Of a stretch of DNA of 64,000 bases, positions 55,147 to 63,419 are shown piece by piece. The stretch lies in the NCBI RefSeq assembly GCF_000687915.1, contig NZ_JHZY01000002.1, forward strand, positions 1,841,001-1,905,000. Reading direction: 5' to 3'. The notes under the pieces were generated by a model. The model did no database searches, was not told where the DNA came from, and saw only the letters and a list, made by a program, of their open reading frames with translations. The DNA is from Leeuwenhoekiella sp. MAR_2009_132 (GTDB lineage: Bacteria > Bacteroidota > Bacteroidia > Flavobacteriales > Flavobacteriaceae). Made by a program: the position numbers and the translations under genes. Position 1 is the stretch's first letter; every line of letters begins with the position of its first letter.

Positions 55147-55199
55147 TTGGTTTACCAAATTGGTTTACCAAATATATGTATATTTACGCATACCTCAAA
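55147..55199 (-). promoter_or_regulatory. Operator pair and consensus promoter of the PL6 operon, divergent control region
   Basis: Two identical palindromes TTGGTTTACCAA lie at 55147-55158 and 55160-55171, 13 bp apart. On the minus strand TTTG (55199-55196), 19 bases, then TATATTTG (55176-55169) is a full Bacteroidota consensus promoter. The -7 box overlaps the outer palindrome by three bases. The start site near 55162 leaves about 20 bases before the PL6 ATG. The same pair probably controls the divergent rraA-fbp genes, for which TATATTTA at 55179-55186 is a weak -7 candidate. Confidence 0.85.
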
Positions 55200-55244
55200 A
55201 GATTAGTGGTTAAACTCCTGTTTTCTTTTATAAATCCTCAGTTT

Positions 55245-55964
55245 ATGAGTAATCATTCAATAGATTATAGTAATGACTTTAAAGATATTAGTACAGCTAC
55301 ACTAGCGACTGCATTGTTTAAACGTGGTTTTAAAAATCAGTGTATTCAAAATATATCACCGTTACATACCTCTGGTAGAAAATTAATAGGTACGGCCTTT
55401 ACCTTGCGTTATATACCCGCTCGTGAAGATCTTAATACTATTGAAGTATTTAAAAATCCTGAGCACCCTCAGCGTGTGGCTATAGAAACCTGTCCAGAAA
55501 ATTCAGTATTAGTAATTGATAGTCGTAAGGATGCTCGAGCAGCTTCTGCAGGTTCTATACTCATTACGAGGTTACATATGCGCGGTTGTGCGGGTATTGT
55601 TACCGATGGTGGCTTTAGGGACAGTGCGGAAATCGCGGCTCTTGATTTTCCATCCTATCATAACAGACCTTCTGCGCCTACAAATCTTACGTTGCATCAG
55701 GCTATTGGAATTAACGAACCCATAAGCTGTGGAGATGTTGCAGTGTTTCCGGGAGATTTACTAGTGGGAGATGCAGATGGGGTTATTGTAATACCGCAAC
55801 ATCTTATAGCTGAACTTGCAATAGAATGTCTAGAAATGACCCACTTTGAAGATTTTGTAATGCAGGAAATGATAACTGGCGCAAGCACTCGCGGTCTTTA
55901 CCCTCCTACAAACCCAAAAACTTTAGAGCGTTTTAATAATTGGAAAAAACTCAGAACCACATAA
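55245..55964 (+). CDS. RraA-family protein (probable hydroxy-oxo-acid aldolase/decarboxylase)
   Basis: From the ATG at 55245 the protein has 239 residues. The open frame extends to 55134, but that would run through the operators. The RraA/HMG-aldolase fold is seen in [21 protein letters not shown], the metal/substrate motif TDGGFRDS and the [15 protein letters not shown] block. Related enzymes cleave or decarboxylate 4-hydroxy-2-oxo acids with a divalent metal. RNase E inhibition is limited to true RraA. Its place in an alginate locus suggests a step on a uronate-derived oxo acid, but none is known to me. It is the first gene of the rightward pair with fbp. Confidence 0.82.
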   Translation: MSNHSIDYSNDFKDISTATLATALFKRGFKNQCIQNISPLHTSGRKLIGTAFTLRYIPAREDLNTIEVFKNPEHPQRVAIETCPENSVLVIDSRKDARAASAGSILITRLHMRGCAGIVTDGGFRDSAEIAALDFPSYHNRPSAPTNLTLHQAIGINEPISCGDVAVFPGDLLVGDADGVIVIPQHLIAELAIECLEMTHFEDFVMQEMITGASTRGLYPPTNPKTLERFNNWKKLRTT

Positions 55965-55965
55965 A

Positions 55966-56967
55966 ATGATGAACAGACACATAACATTAGGAGAATTTAT
56001 TGTTGAAAATCAAAAAGACTTTCCTTACGCAAAAGGAGAACTCAGTGCTTTATTGAGTTCAATACGTCTGGCAGGAAAAATGGTTAATCAAGCAATTAAC
56101 AAGGCAGGCCTCTCTGAAATTTTAGGTAAAATGGGCAATCAAAATATACAAGGCGAAGAGCAGGCTAAGCTTGATGTAATGGCAAACGATGTCTTTATAA
56201 GCACTCTCAAAAGTCGTGGAGAAATTTGCGGAATTGCCTCTGAAGAATTAGATGATTTTTTAGTTTTTGATGAGCCAAAACATCAAAATGCAAAATATGT
56301 TATACTCATAGACCCGCTAGACGGATCCTCAAATATTGATGTTGATATCACAGTAGGCACCATATTTAGTATATATAGACGTATTTCACCAGTAGGCACA
56401 CCAGCTACCTTTGAAGATTTTTTACAACCGGGTAACGCTCAGGTAGCTGCAGGATATCTTATCTATGGTACTTCTACCATACTCGTATATACATCGGGTA
56501 ATGGGGTTAACGGCTTTACTTTTGACCCTGGAATAGGTTCCTTTTTTCTCTCACATCCAGATATTAAAATTCCGAAAGTAGGTAAGATTTATTCTGTAAA
56601 TGAAGGTAATTACATTCACTTTCCAGGTGGTGTAAAAAAAATAATTAGGTGGATGCAGGAAATTGATCAAGCGGAGGGACGTCCTTTTACATCGCGTTAT
56701 ACGGGGTCTCTCGTGGCAGATTTTCATCGTAATATGCTTCTTGGTGGAATCTATTTTTATCCCGAAGGGACAACAGCTCCTAAAGGTAAATTACGACTTT
56801 TGTATGAGTGCAATCCCATCGCATTTATAACAGAACAAGCCGGTGGAATGTGTACAAATGGCACAGAAAGAATTTTGAATTTGAAACCAACCGAATTGCA
56901 TCAACGTGTACCCTTTTACTGCGGAAGTGAGAATTTAATGTTGCAGGCTCATTCTTTCTTAAACTAA
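55966..56967 (+). CDS. fbp: Fructose-1,6-bisphosphatase, class I
   Basis: This 333-residue protein has the family signature [21 protein letters not shown] with the metal ligands. An upstream EE motif lies in [10 protein letters not shown], and the substrate region [23 protein letters not shown] follows. It hydrolyses fructose-1,6-bisphosphate to fructose-6-phosphate in gluconeogenesis. The start codon is one base after the RraA stop. Alginate gives only pyruvate and glyceraldehyde-3-phosphate, so growth on it needs gluconeogenesis, which explains why fbp is read from the locus control region. ATG at 55969 is an equally possible start. Confidence 0.93.
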   Translation: MMNRHITLGEFIVENQKDFPYAKGELSALLSSIRLAGKMVNQAINKAGLSEILGKMGNQNIQGEEQAKLDVMANDVFISTLKSRGEICGIASEELDDFLVFDEPKHQNAKYVILIDPLDGSSNIDVDITVGTIFSIYRRISPVGTPATFEDFLQPGNAQVAAGYLIYGTSTILVYTSGNGVNGFTFDPGIGSFFLSHPDIKIPKVGKIYSVNEGNYIHFPGGVKKIIRWMQEIDQAEGRPFTSRYTGSLVADFHRNMLLGGIYFYPEGTTAPKGKLRLLYECNPIAFITEQAGGMCTNGTERILNLKPTELHQRVPFYCGSENLMLQAHSFLN

Positions 56968-56970
56968 ATA

Positions 56971-57002
56971 GAAAACCCCTCATTTTTCAATCATGAGTTT
57001 TC
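56971..57002. terminator. Weak hairpin after fbp, possible terminator
   Basis: GAAAAC and CTCAT pair with ATGAG and GTTTTC across a short bulge, with a loop of about 9-10 bases. No strong T-run follows on either strand. Confidence 0.35.
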
Positions 57003-57009
57003 TGCTATA

Positions 57010-57405
57010 TTAAATTATTTAGCCCATTCAAAATTTCAAAAGCCTTATCAAGCGGAGTTGGAGCTATATGTTTTGTATGCTTATCACTTTTTGAGATAAT
57101 CCTAAAATGATATCGAGCAGAGTTTGTTGTGTATAACCGCCACTATATAATGCCTGTATTTCTTCTTCAGAAATAACCTCGAGATTACGGGTTAACGCTA
57201 ATGTTGTCTCGTGCAATACCTGTAGTATTTTTTAGTAGGTAATGAATTGCGATCTCTATGTTCATTTATAATAGCGCCATCAACCTTCATTACTTTTGCT
57301 ATACAAGTGTGTGCAGGTACACAATAATGGCACTCAAGCGCTACTTATTGGTTTGCCATAACACTGTAAGTTCGTTGATTTGAACCTCTTTAGCTTGATA
57401 TTATA
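57010..57405 (-). pseudogene. Decayed carboxymuconolactone decarboxylase/AhpD-family gene
   Basis: Translating the minus strand in several frames gives pieces of one protein. AKEVQINELTVLWQTN comes first, then after a stop codon ECHYCVPAHTCIAKVMKVDG. The next piece is LALTRNLEVISEEEIQALYS with GGYTQQTLLDIILGLSQKV, and last, in another frame, HIAPTPLDKAFEILNG. The CxxC-type motif ECHYC with the following histidine is the active-site signature of CMD/AhpD-like peroxidase-related proteins. At least one stop and two frameshifts break it, and the N-terminus is missing. It has no promoter or intact start and is most likely a dead gene. Confidence 0.82.
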
Positions 57406-57419
57406 GCATGTAAAACAAA

Positions 57420-57453
57420 AAAAACCTGTTAATCAATAGATTAACAGGTTTTT
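57420..57453. terminator. Intrinsic terminator, perfect 15-bp stem
   Basis: AAAAACCTGTTAATC / GATTAACAGGTTTTT with a 4-base loop (AATA). It lies downstream of the minus-strand tRNA pair and probably ends their transcript. It can also act on the plus strand. Confidence 0.85.
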
Positions 57454-57476
57454 GATACCCACTATAAAGTGGTTTG

Positions 57477-57551
57477 TCGGGGTGGCAGGATTCGAACCTG
57501 CGACCTCCTGCTCCCAAAGCAGGCGCGATGACCGGGCTACGCTACACCCCG
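57477..57551 (-). tRNA. tRNA-Pro (TGG anticodon)
   Basis: Read on the minus strand, acceptor arms CGGGGTG and CACCCCG pair over seven bases. The anticodon arm is CCTGC-TTTGGGA-GCAGG with anticodon TGG. The T arm contains GGTTCGAATCC. CCA is not encoded. Confidence 0.95.
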
Positions 57552-57574
57552 AGGTGTATATTTAAAAAGTTTTG

Positions 57575-57658
57575 CGGAGAGACAGGGACTCGAACCCTGG
57601 CGACAGTTACCCGTCGACAGATTAGCAATCTGCTCCATTACCACTCTGGCACCTCTCC
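57575..57658 (-). tRNA. tRNA-Ser (GCT anticodon)
   Basis: On the minus strand GGAGAGG pairs with TCTCTCC (one G-U). The anticodon arm is CAGAT-TGCTA-ATCTG with anticodon GCT. A long variable arm (GTCGACGGGTAACTGTCG) marks a class II tRNA. The T arm has GGTTCGAGTCC. CCA is not encoded. It lies 23 bases upstream of tRNA-Pro, probably in one transcript. Confidence 0.95.
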
Positions 57659-57799
57659 TTAAGAACGAAGCGTCTCTCTCAAAACGCGGGTGCAAATATA
57701 TATCTAACTTTTAAATCAACCAAAGGTTTTGAAAGAATTTATTGCTTTTTTTTTGACTCTTTTTTTAATAGCCTGAAAACAAGATTATCACCACAAATA

Positions 57800-59845
57800 T
57801 TATTCTGGATATTCTATACGCAGATGGTATATATTATTCAATTTTGACTTTAAAACCTTCTTTATCGTTTGTATTTCTTTAAACGTAATGTTGGCATTTA
57901 AAAACTGATTATCGTCCATCTGCTTATTAACAATTTTCTCTACAAAAGAATCTATTAATACTGATGTAGGATTTTTTAAACTCTTACTCGCAGCTTCAAC
58001 ACTATCTGCCATCATTAAAATAGCAGTTTCTTTACTAAATGGTAAAGGACCTGGATATCTAAAATCTTCAATCTTTACATCATCATCCTGTTCCTGCGCT
58101 TTCTTATAAAAATAATAAACGGTGCTGGTACCGTGGTGCGTACGTATAAAATCAATAACGCGATCTGGCAGGTTATTTTTACGAGCTATTTCAATACCAT
58201 TAATTACGTGATCTATAATAATGCGAGCACTTTCATAGGGAGATAAATCTTCATGGGTATTAATACCTGTAGATTGATTTTCTGTAAAATCTGTAGGATT
58301 AGCCATCTTGCCTATATCATGATATAACGCACCTACTCGCGTAAGCATTGAGTTAGCTCCTATTTCATTTGCAGCGGCTTCGGCAAGGTTTGCCACATTT
58401 AAACTGTGATGAAACGTTCCAGGGGCTTTATTTGCTAAATCCTTAAGTAATTTCGAGTTGGTATCTGTTAACTCAAGAAGAGAAAGATCACTTACCAGAC
58501 CGAATATCTTCTCATATGCATATATTAAAGGTTGCACAAAGAGTGTTGCAAGCCCTGTAATAATAAACATACTAAATGTCTCCCATTCGAGATTGTCTAC
58601 CGTTCCTTCATGAATAATGTGAAATGCAAAATAACCTAATATATAGATAAAGGTTATTTGTCCTACCGAAATGAATAAGTTAGCCCTCTTATACAATTCT
58701 GAAACGGTAAGAATAGTGACAATTCCGGCAATTACCTGCAGAAACATATATTCTGAAGTGTTAGGCACAATAAAGCCTAATAAAAGAATAGCTATTACGT
58801 GTGTAAACAAACCCAATCTAGCATCAAAGAATGCCTTTATAACCAGCGGAAGAATACAAAGTGGTACGACATAAACGTAATTTGCGTCATACTTTACAAT
58901 AATAGTGGTTAACAAAACCATTAAAATTATATTGAAAAATATGAAAGTCACTTTTGTATTGTTTTCAAAAACGGCTTCTCTGTAATTACGTATAAACAGC
59001 AATAGCATGGTAAGTGCTACCGAAACTAAAAGAACATACCCAAATACTACCCAATTGTACTTGCTCGCCGTCCAGGTCTGAGACTCATATTCTGCCTGTA
59101 GAGACTTCAAAATTTGATAGGTGTTTTGTTCTACAATCTCTCCCTTGGCAACAATGCGACTTCCTTTATTAACGACTCCTTTAGTAGGTGCTATTTTACT
59201 AAGTTCTGCGCTTAACTCCTTATTAGTAAGCTTTTCGTCATAAACAACATTAGGTTGTACTACATCAAAAAATAATTCTTTAAATCTATTTACAGCTTGT
59301 ACGTAAGGTCCGTTTACTAATCGCCTATTGATTAAAACAGTAATTTCTGCAGTAGTATTTAAATTCTCAATAGAAGTCTCTTCAATTTCATTACCACGTC
59401 GCAGATATACTTTTCTTCCATCTTCAAAAGAAGCAATGTCACTTATAACTCCGTATTTATAAATATCCTCCAGAATTTTAGAACCAAAAGCCTTTAACTC
59501 TTTCTGTCGGTCTCTAAATATTGAATCTGTAAACACAGATGCAAACTGGTTTTCATAAGCCGCTTTAGATTCATTTGCTATATCCTGATCATAAATAAAA
59601 TAAGGAATGATATTATTTTCAGCTTCAGAACGCTCACGCTCTAACTGATCTTCACTTTTTAAGATAGCAAAATCCACTGGTGCATATAAATTATCGTACT
59701 GCCAGGGTTTATTCTGTTGAAAATCAAACTGAAACTTTCCGCTCTTCGGAAAAAGATATACAATAAGAATAGTGCTCACAATACATAACAAAATCTTGTA
59801 TAGCGATCCTTGATTTTTGTAAAACCTATTTAAAATATCTTTCAT
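57800..59845 (-). CDS. 7TM-HD phosphohydrolase (PgpH-like)
   Basis: This 681-residue protein has an N-terminal membrane helix at about 15-32. An extracytoplasmic 7TMR-HDED domain follows at about 40-265, then seven membrane helices at about 265-455. The cytoplasmic HD domain at about 475-640 has the motif ALYHDIGKMANP and downstream histidines in THEDLSPYESARII and RTHHGTST. PgpH in Firmicutes hydrolyses c-di-AMP, and Bacteroidota proteins of this layout are probably c-di-AMP phosphodiesterases as well. The activity is inferred from family. It is a single-gene unit. Confidence 0.88.
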   Translation of the reverse strand: MKDILNRFYKNQGSLYKILLCIVSTILIVYLFPKSGKFQFDFQQNKPWQYDNLYAPVDFAILKSEDQLERERSEAENNIIPYFIYDQDIANESKAAYENQFASVFTDSIFRDRQKELKAFGSKILEDIYKYGVISDIASFEDGRKVYLRRGNEIEETSIENLNTTAEITVLINRRLVNGPYVQAVNRFKELFFDVVQPNVVYDEKLTNKELSAELSKIAPTKGVVNKGSRIVAKGEIVEQNTYQILKSLQAEYESQTWTASKYNWVVFGYVLLVSVALTMLLLFIRNYREAVFENNTKVTFIFFNIILMVLLTTIIVKYDANYVYVVPLCILPLVIKAFFDARLGLFTHVIAILLLGFIVPNTSEYMFLQVIAGIVTILTVSELYKRANLFISVGQITFIYILGYFAFHIIHEGTVDNLEWETFSMFIITGLATLFVQPLIYAYEKIFGLVSDLSLLELTDTNSKLLKDLANKAPGTFHHSLNVANLAEAAANEIGANSMLTRVGALYHDIGKMANPTDFTENQSTGINTHEDLSPYESARIIIDHVINGIEIARKNNLPDRVIDFIRTHHGTSTVYYFYKKAQEQDDDVKIEDFRYPGPLPFSKETAILMMADSVEAASKSLKNPTSVLIDSFVEKIVNKQMDDNQFLNANITFKEIQTIKKVLKSKLNNIYHLRIEYPE

Positions 59846-60099
59846 ATTATTAATGAAAACAATAGTATTTATAGTGTGAAGCTAGAAAAAACATTTTAAG
59901 CCAATCCATAAGTCAAAATGCTCTTTTTGAAAACTGCGAGCATTAAGATTAGGTACTTTTTCAACTCAAATTCAAGAGTAAAAGTACTAAAATTAAATGG
60001 TTGAGATTATATACAGGGCTGTTGTCCAATGATAACGTTTTCGTAATAAAATGCCTAAATTTACGCAGCTTAAAATTTTAAATAAAAAAATCAATTATT

Positions 60100-61275
60100 A
60101 TGCATAAAGAAGTTGTCATTGTATCTGCTGTTCGTACACCTATAGGGAGTTTTTTAGGAAGTTTATCATCCTTAACTGCTGTAAATTTAGGTGCAGCAGC
60201 AATTAAAGGTGCATTGTCTAGAATTAATTTAGACCCAACCCTGGTTACTGAAGTTTTTATGGGTAATGTGGTACAAGCTGGCGTAGGGCAAGCTCCTGCT
60301 CGACAGGCTGCCTTAAATGCAGGAATACCAGACACTGTCCCATGTACAACTATTAATAAAGTGTGTGCTTCTGGGATGAAAGCAGTAATCCTTGCAGCGC
60401 AATCAATTGCACTTGGAGATAATGAGATTGTTATTGCCGGTGGTATGGAGAGTATGAGTCAAATTCCTCATTATGTTCATATGCGCAACGGAAACAAATT
60501 TGGCCCGGCAACACTTATAGATGGAATGCAAAAAGATGGTCTTGTAGATGCTTATGATGGTAATGCAATGGGAGTATGTGCAGACCTATGCGCTAAAGAA
60601 TATAAATTTTCTAGAGAAGATCAAGATGCGTTTGCAATAGAAAGCTACAAGCGCTCTGCTGCCGCCTGGGAAGCCGGTAAATTTAAAGACGAGGTAATAC
60701 CTGTAGAAGTTCCGCAGCGTCGCGGCGAACCTATTATTGTTAATGAAGATGAAGAGTTTAAAAATGTAAGAATAGATAAAATTGCTGGTTTACGCCCCGC
60801 CTTTTCAAAAGATGGCACTGTAACTGCAGCTAACGCTTCTACCATAAATGATGGTGCCGGTGCGGTAGTTGTTATGAGCAAAGAAAAGGCAACTGAATTA
60901 GGCCTTGAAGTCTTGTGCACAATAAAAGGATATGCTGATGCAGCACACGAGCCAGAATGGTTTACAACGGCGCCTTCAAAAGCTTTACCTAAAGCTTTAG
61001 CTAAGGCAGGAGTTAATCAGGATGAGATTGATTTCTTTGAATTTAATGAGGCGTTTTCTGTTGTAGGTTTAGCGAATATGAAAATTTTAGGCTTAACTGC
61101 AGACAATGTAAATATTAATGGTGGCGCTGTATCACTTGGTCATCCTTTAGGTTGCAGTGGGGTGCGTATTTTAATTACACTAATTAATGTCTTAAAACAA
61201 AATAATGCTAAACTAGGTGCTGCAGCTATTTGTAATGGTGGTGGTGGTGCTTCGGCGATGGTAATTTCCAGGTAG
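60100..61275 (+). CDS. Thiolase (acetyl-CoA C-acetyltransferase)
   Basis: This 391-residue protein of normal thiolase length has the acyl-accepting cysteine 89 in NKVCASGMKA, the NEAF motif (FEFNEAFSVVG), the histidine in GGAVSLGHPLGCSG and the second cysteine in ICNGGGGASAMV. It catalyses reversible condensation of two acetyl-CoA, or thiolytic cleavage of short 3-ketoacyl-CoA. There is no fadB-type partner next to it, so a biosynthetic or ketone-body role cannot be told from a degradative one. It is cytoplasmic and followed by an NlpC/P60 peptidase gene after 88 bases. Confidence 0.93.
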   Translation: MHKEVVIVSAVRTPIGSFLGSLSSLTAVNLGAAAIKGALSRINLDPTLVTEVFMGNVVQAGVGQAPARQAALNAGIPDTVPCTTINKVCASGMKAVILAAQSIALGDNEIVIAGGMESMSQIPHYVHMRNGNKFGPATLIDGMQKDGLVDAYDGNAMGVCADLCAKEYKFSREDQDAFAIESYKRSAAAWEAGKFKDEVIPVEVPQRRGEPIIVNEDEEFKNVRIDKIAGLRPAFSKDGTVTAANASTINDGAGAVVVMSKEKATELGLEVLCTIKGYADAAHEPEWFTTAPSKALPKALAKAGVNQDEIDFFEFNEAFSVVGLANMKILGLTADNVNINGGAVSLGHPLGCSGVRILITLINVLKQNNAKLGAAAICNGGGGASAMVISR

Positions 61276-61363
61276 TAATTTACAATTTAGTTCAGATGTT
61301 AATAATCTCATTGGTGGGTAAAAAGCATTTGAATTACTTTTACAAAAATTTCAAAACCGCCTG

Positions 61364-62113
61364 ATGAATTACGGCATTTGCCCATTAAGTATTGTTCCTA
61401 TGCGTTTAGAGCCTGCAGACCAGGCTGAGATGATTAACCAAGTACTTTATGGTGAACATTTTAAAGTACTCGAAATTCGTAAAAAATGGAGTCGCATTCG
61501 CCTTGCTCACGATAAGTATGAAGGATGGATAGATAATAAGCAGTATAAAGAGATTTCTGAAGATAATTATGCTGCCGCGGAAGATAAACAGCCGGTACTT
61601 GCCAGCGATTTATTACAAATGGCAACATCTTCAGACTCTCATATTCTTAGCATTCCATTGGGAGCTCAATTAGCAAATCTTGATCTAACAGGAGATTTGT
61701 ATGAAGGTAATATGGCAGGTTCTGTAAATGATAAGTCGTCTTTCATAAATACAGCATTACTCTATCTAAAAAGCCCCTATCTGTGGGGAGGAAGAACTCC
61801 TTTTGGTTTAGACTGTAGCGGGTTTACACAAATGGTTTATAGACTTAATGGCCATGCATTATTACGAGATGCCTCTCAGCAAGCTGCACAGGGAGAAGCC
61901 TTAAGTTTTATTGAAGAAAGCGAGCCGGGCGATCTTGCTTTTTTTGATAATGATGAAGGCCGAATTGTGCATGTAGGTATAATGCTTCAAGATAATTACA
62001 TCATACATTGCCACGGGGAGGTACGCATAGATCGTATAGATCATACCGGTATTTATAATGCAGAAAAACGCACGCATACTCACAAACTGAGAGTTATTAA
62101 AAGGATAGTTTAA
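61364..62113 (+). CDS. NlpC/P60 (C40) peptidase with N-terminal SH3-like domain
   Basis: This 249-residue protein has one or two bacterial SH3-like units at about 10-110 (FKVLEIRKKWSRIRLAHDKYEGWID). An NlpC/P60 domain follows at about 125-248, with catalytic cysteine 151 in GLDCSGFTQMVYR and histidine in RIVHVGIML. The third polar residue is probably in IIHCHGEVRID. Such enzymes cut gamma-D-Glu-diaminopimelate bonds in muropeptides. No signal peptide is visible, which favours a cytoplasmic muropeptide-recycling endopeptidase such as YkfC. It is followed by a strong bidirectional terminator. Confidence 0.88.
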   Translation: MNYGICPLSIVPMRLEPADQAEMINQVLYGEHFKVLEIRKKWSRIRLAHDKYEGWIDNKQYKEISEDNYAAAEDKQPVLASDLLQMATSSDSHILSIPLGAQLANLDLTGDLYEGNMAGSVNDKSSFINTALLYLKSPYLWGGRTPFGLDCSGFTQMVYRLNGHALLRDASQQAAQGEALSFIEESEPGDLAFFDNDEGRIVHVGIMLQDNYIIHCHGEVRIDRIDHTGIYNAEKRTHTHKLRVIKRIV

Positions 62114-62117
62114 ACAT

Positions 62118-62156
62118 AAAAACGGGCAACTTATCAGTATTAAGTTGCCCGTTTTT
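62118..62156. terminator. Bidirectional intrinsic terminator
   Basis: A perfect 16-bp stem AAAAACGGGCAACTTA / TAAGTTGCCCGTTTTT with a 7-base loop lies between the convergent NlpC/P60 (+) and RlmL-like (-) genes. Confidence 0.92.
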
Positions 62157-62177
62157 ATATAAAGTGTATTCAGAGGA

Positions 62178-63344
62178 TTACTCTTCTTCTTTCTGAAATT
62201 TTGCCTTTTTTGATCCTGCATAAATATCATACTTTACTAATCGTGATTCTAGTGAACCATTGTAAAGTTTAATTTTACGTGAGGTACGTAAGCCTACATG
62301 TTTAAGAGATTCAAGATTAGAAGTAATAAACCAGGCTTCTGTATCTTTATAATTTTGTTTTAAGGTATCGCCTATACTTTTATAAAAGGGCTCCATATCA
62401 ATTTCAAGACGTTCACCATAAGGGGGATTAAATACCATATGTAAATGACGTTCCTTTTCTTTTTCAGTCTTAAAGAAATCTGCCTGTTTGATAGTAATAA
62501 ATTCGCTTAATTCAGCATTTCTTACGTTCTCAATAGCTTTTTCAACAGCTGAAGGCGCCTTGTCATATCCTGAGATGGTGAAATGAAATTCACGTATTTT
62601 CTTTAGGGCAGACTCTTCAATAACATCAAACAAATCTGGATCCCAATCGTGCCAATTTTCAAAACCAAATTGCTTTCTATTTAAATTAGGTGGAATATTA
62701 CAAGCGATCATTGCAGCCTCAATCAACATTGTTCCACTACCACACATAGGATCTAAGAAATCACTGTGTCCTTTCCAACCTGCAAGCATTAAACATCCTG
62801 CAGCAAGAACTTCGTTAATAGGTGCTATATTAGTGGCCAGACGATAACCTCGTTGATGTAGAGACACTCCACTACTATCAAGTGATATATTACAGGTATT
62901 GTTACGTATATGAATATCTATACTTAAACTAGGGAATTTTAGATCTACATCTGGACGCTCACCAGTGTTTTCTCTAAATTGATCTACAACTGCATCTTTT
63001 GCTTTTTGAGCAACAAATAAGGAGTGTGTAAACTCCTCGCCACTAATAGTAGCATTTATAGCAAACGTGTCATTAACACGCATATATTGACTCCAGTCTA
63101 TGCTTTTAACTGCATCATACAGGGCATTCTCATCCTTAATAGTAAATGTCTTAAGTGGTTTAAGAATTTTAATAGCTGTTCTGCAGCACAGGTTTGCCTT
63201 ATACATAAATCCCTTATCCCCACTAAAAGAAACACTTCTAGTACCTATTTCTACATCTCCTGCACCTAATTCTCGTAATTCTCGAGCTAGTAATTCTTCA
63301 AAACCAAACATTGTTTTGGCCAGCATTTTAAAGTTCCCTTCCAT
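62178..63344 (-). CDS. rlmL: THUMP-domain class I SAM-dependent RNA methyltransferase (RlmL-like)
   Basis: This 388-residue protein has an N-terminal ferredoxin-like and THUMP region at about 1-160. The Rossmann methyltransferase follows with the SAM motif DPMCGSGTMLIEAA near 200 and the catalytic NPPYGERL near 308. It matches the N-terminal (RlmL) half of the E. coli RlmKL fusion, which makes m2G at position 2445 of 23S rRNA. The RlmK half is absent, as is usual outside gammaproteobacteria. An alternative start at residue 7 (MLAKTMFGFE) is possible. Confidence 0.88.
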   Translation of the reverse strand: MEGNFKMLAKTMFGFEELLARELRELGAGDVEIGTRSVSFSGDKGFMYKANLCCRTAIKILKPLKTFTIKDENALYDAVKSIDWSQYMRVNDTFAINATISGEEFTHSLFVAQKAKDAVVDQFRENTGERPDVDLKFPSLSIDIHIRNNTCNISLDSSGVSLHQRGYRLATNIAPINEVLAAGCLMLAGWKGHSDFLDPMCGSGTMLIEAAMIACNIPPNLNRKQFGFENWHDWDPDLFDVIEESALKKIREFHFTISGYDKAPSAVEKAIENVRNAELSEFITIKQADFFKTEKEKERHLHMVFNPPYGERLEIDMEPFYKSIGDTLKQNYKDTEAWFITSNLESLKHVGLRTSRKIKLYNGSLESRLVKYDIYAGSKKAKFQKEEE

Positions 63345-63419
63345 TGTAAAAATTTAGATTGCAAAAATAGGTTAATTTTATCGGTCAATTACGACTAACG
63401 CAACCAAGCCAATAATTCT

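Noticed and set aside
55142..55244. Upstream starts for PL6 (55171) and the RraA-family gene (55134)
   Set aside because: Both would put coding sequence through the operator pair and ahead of predicted start sites. Downstream ATGs give a clean signal peptide and a normal RraA N-terminus.
57349..57360. TTGGTTTGCCAT as an eighth regulator site
   Set aside because: One half-site is imperfect, it has no tandem partner at 13 bp and no TAnnTTTG box, and it lies inside a decayed gene.
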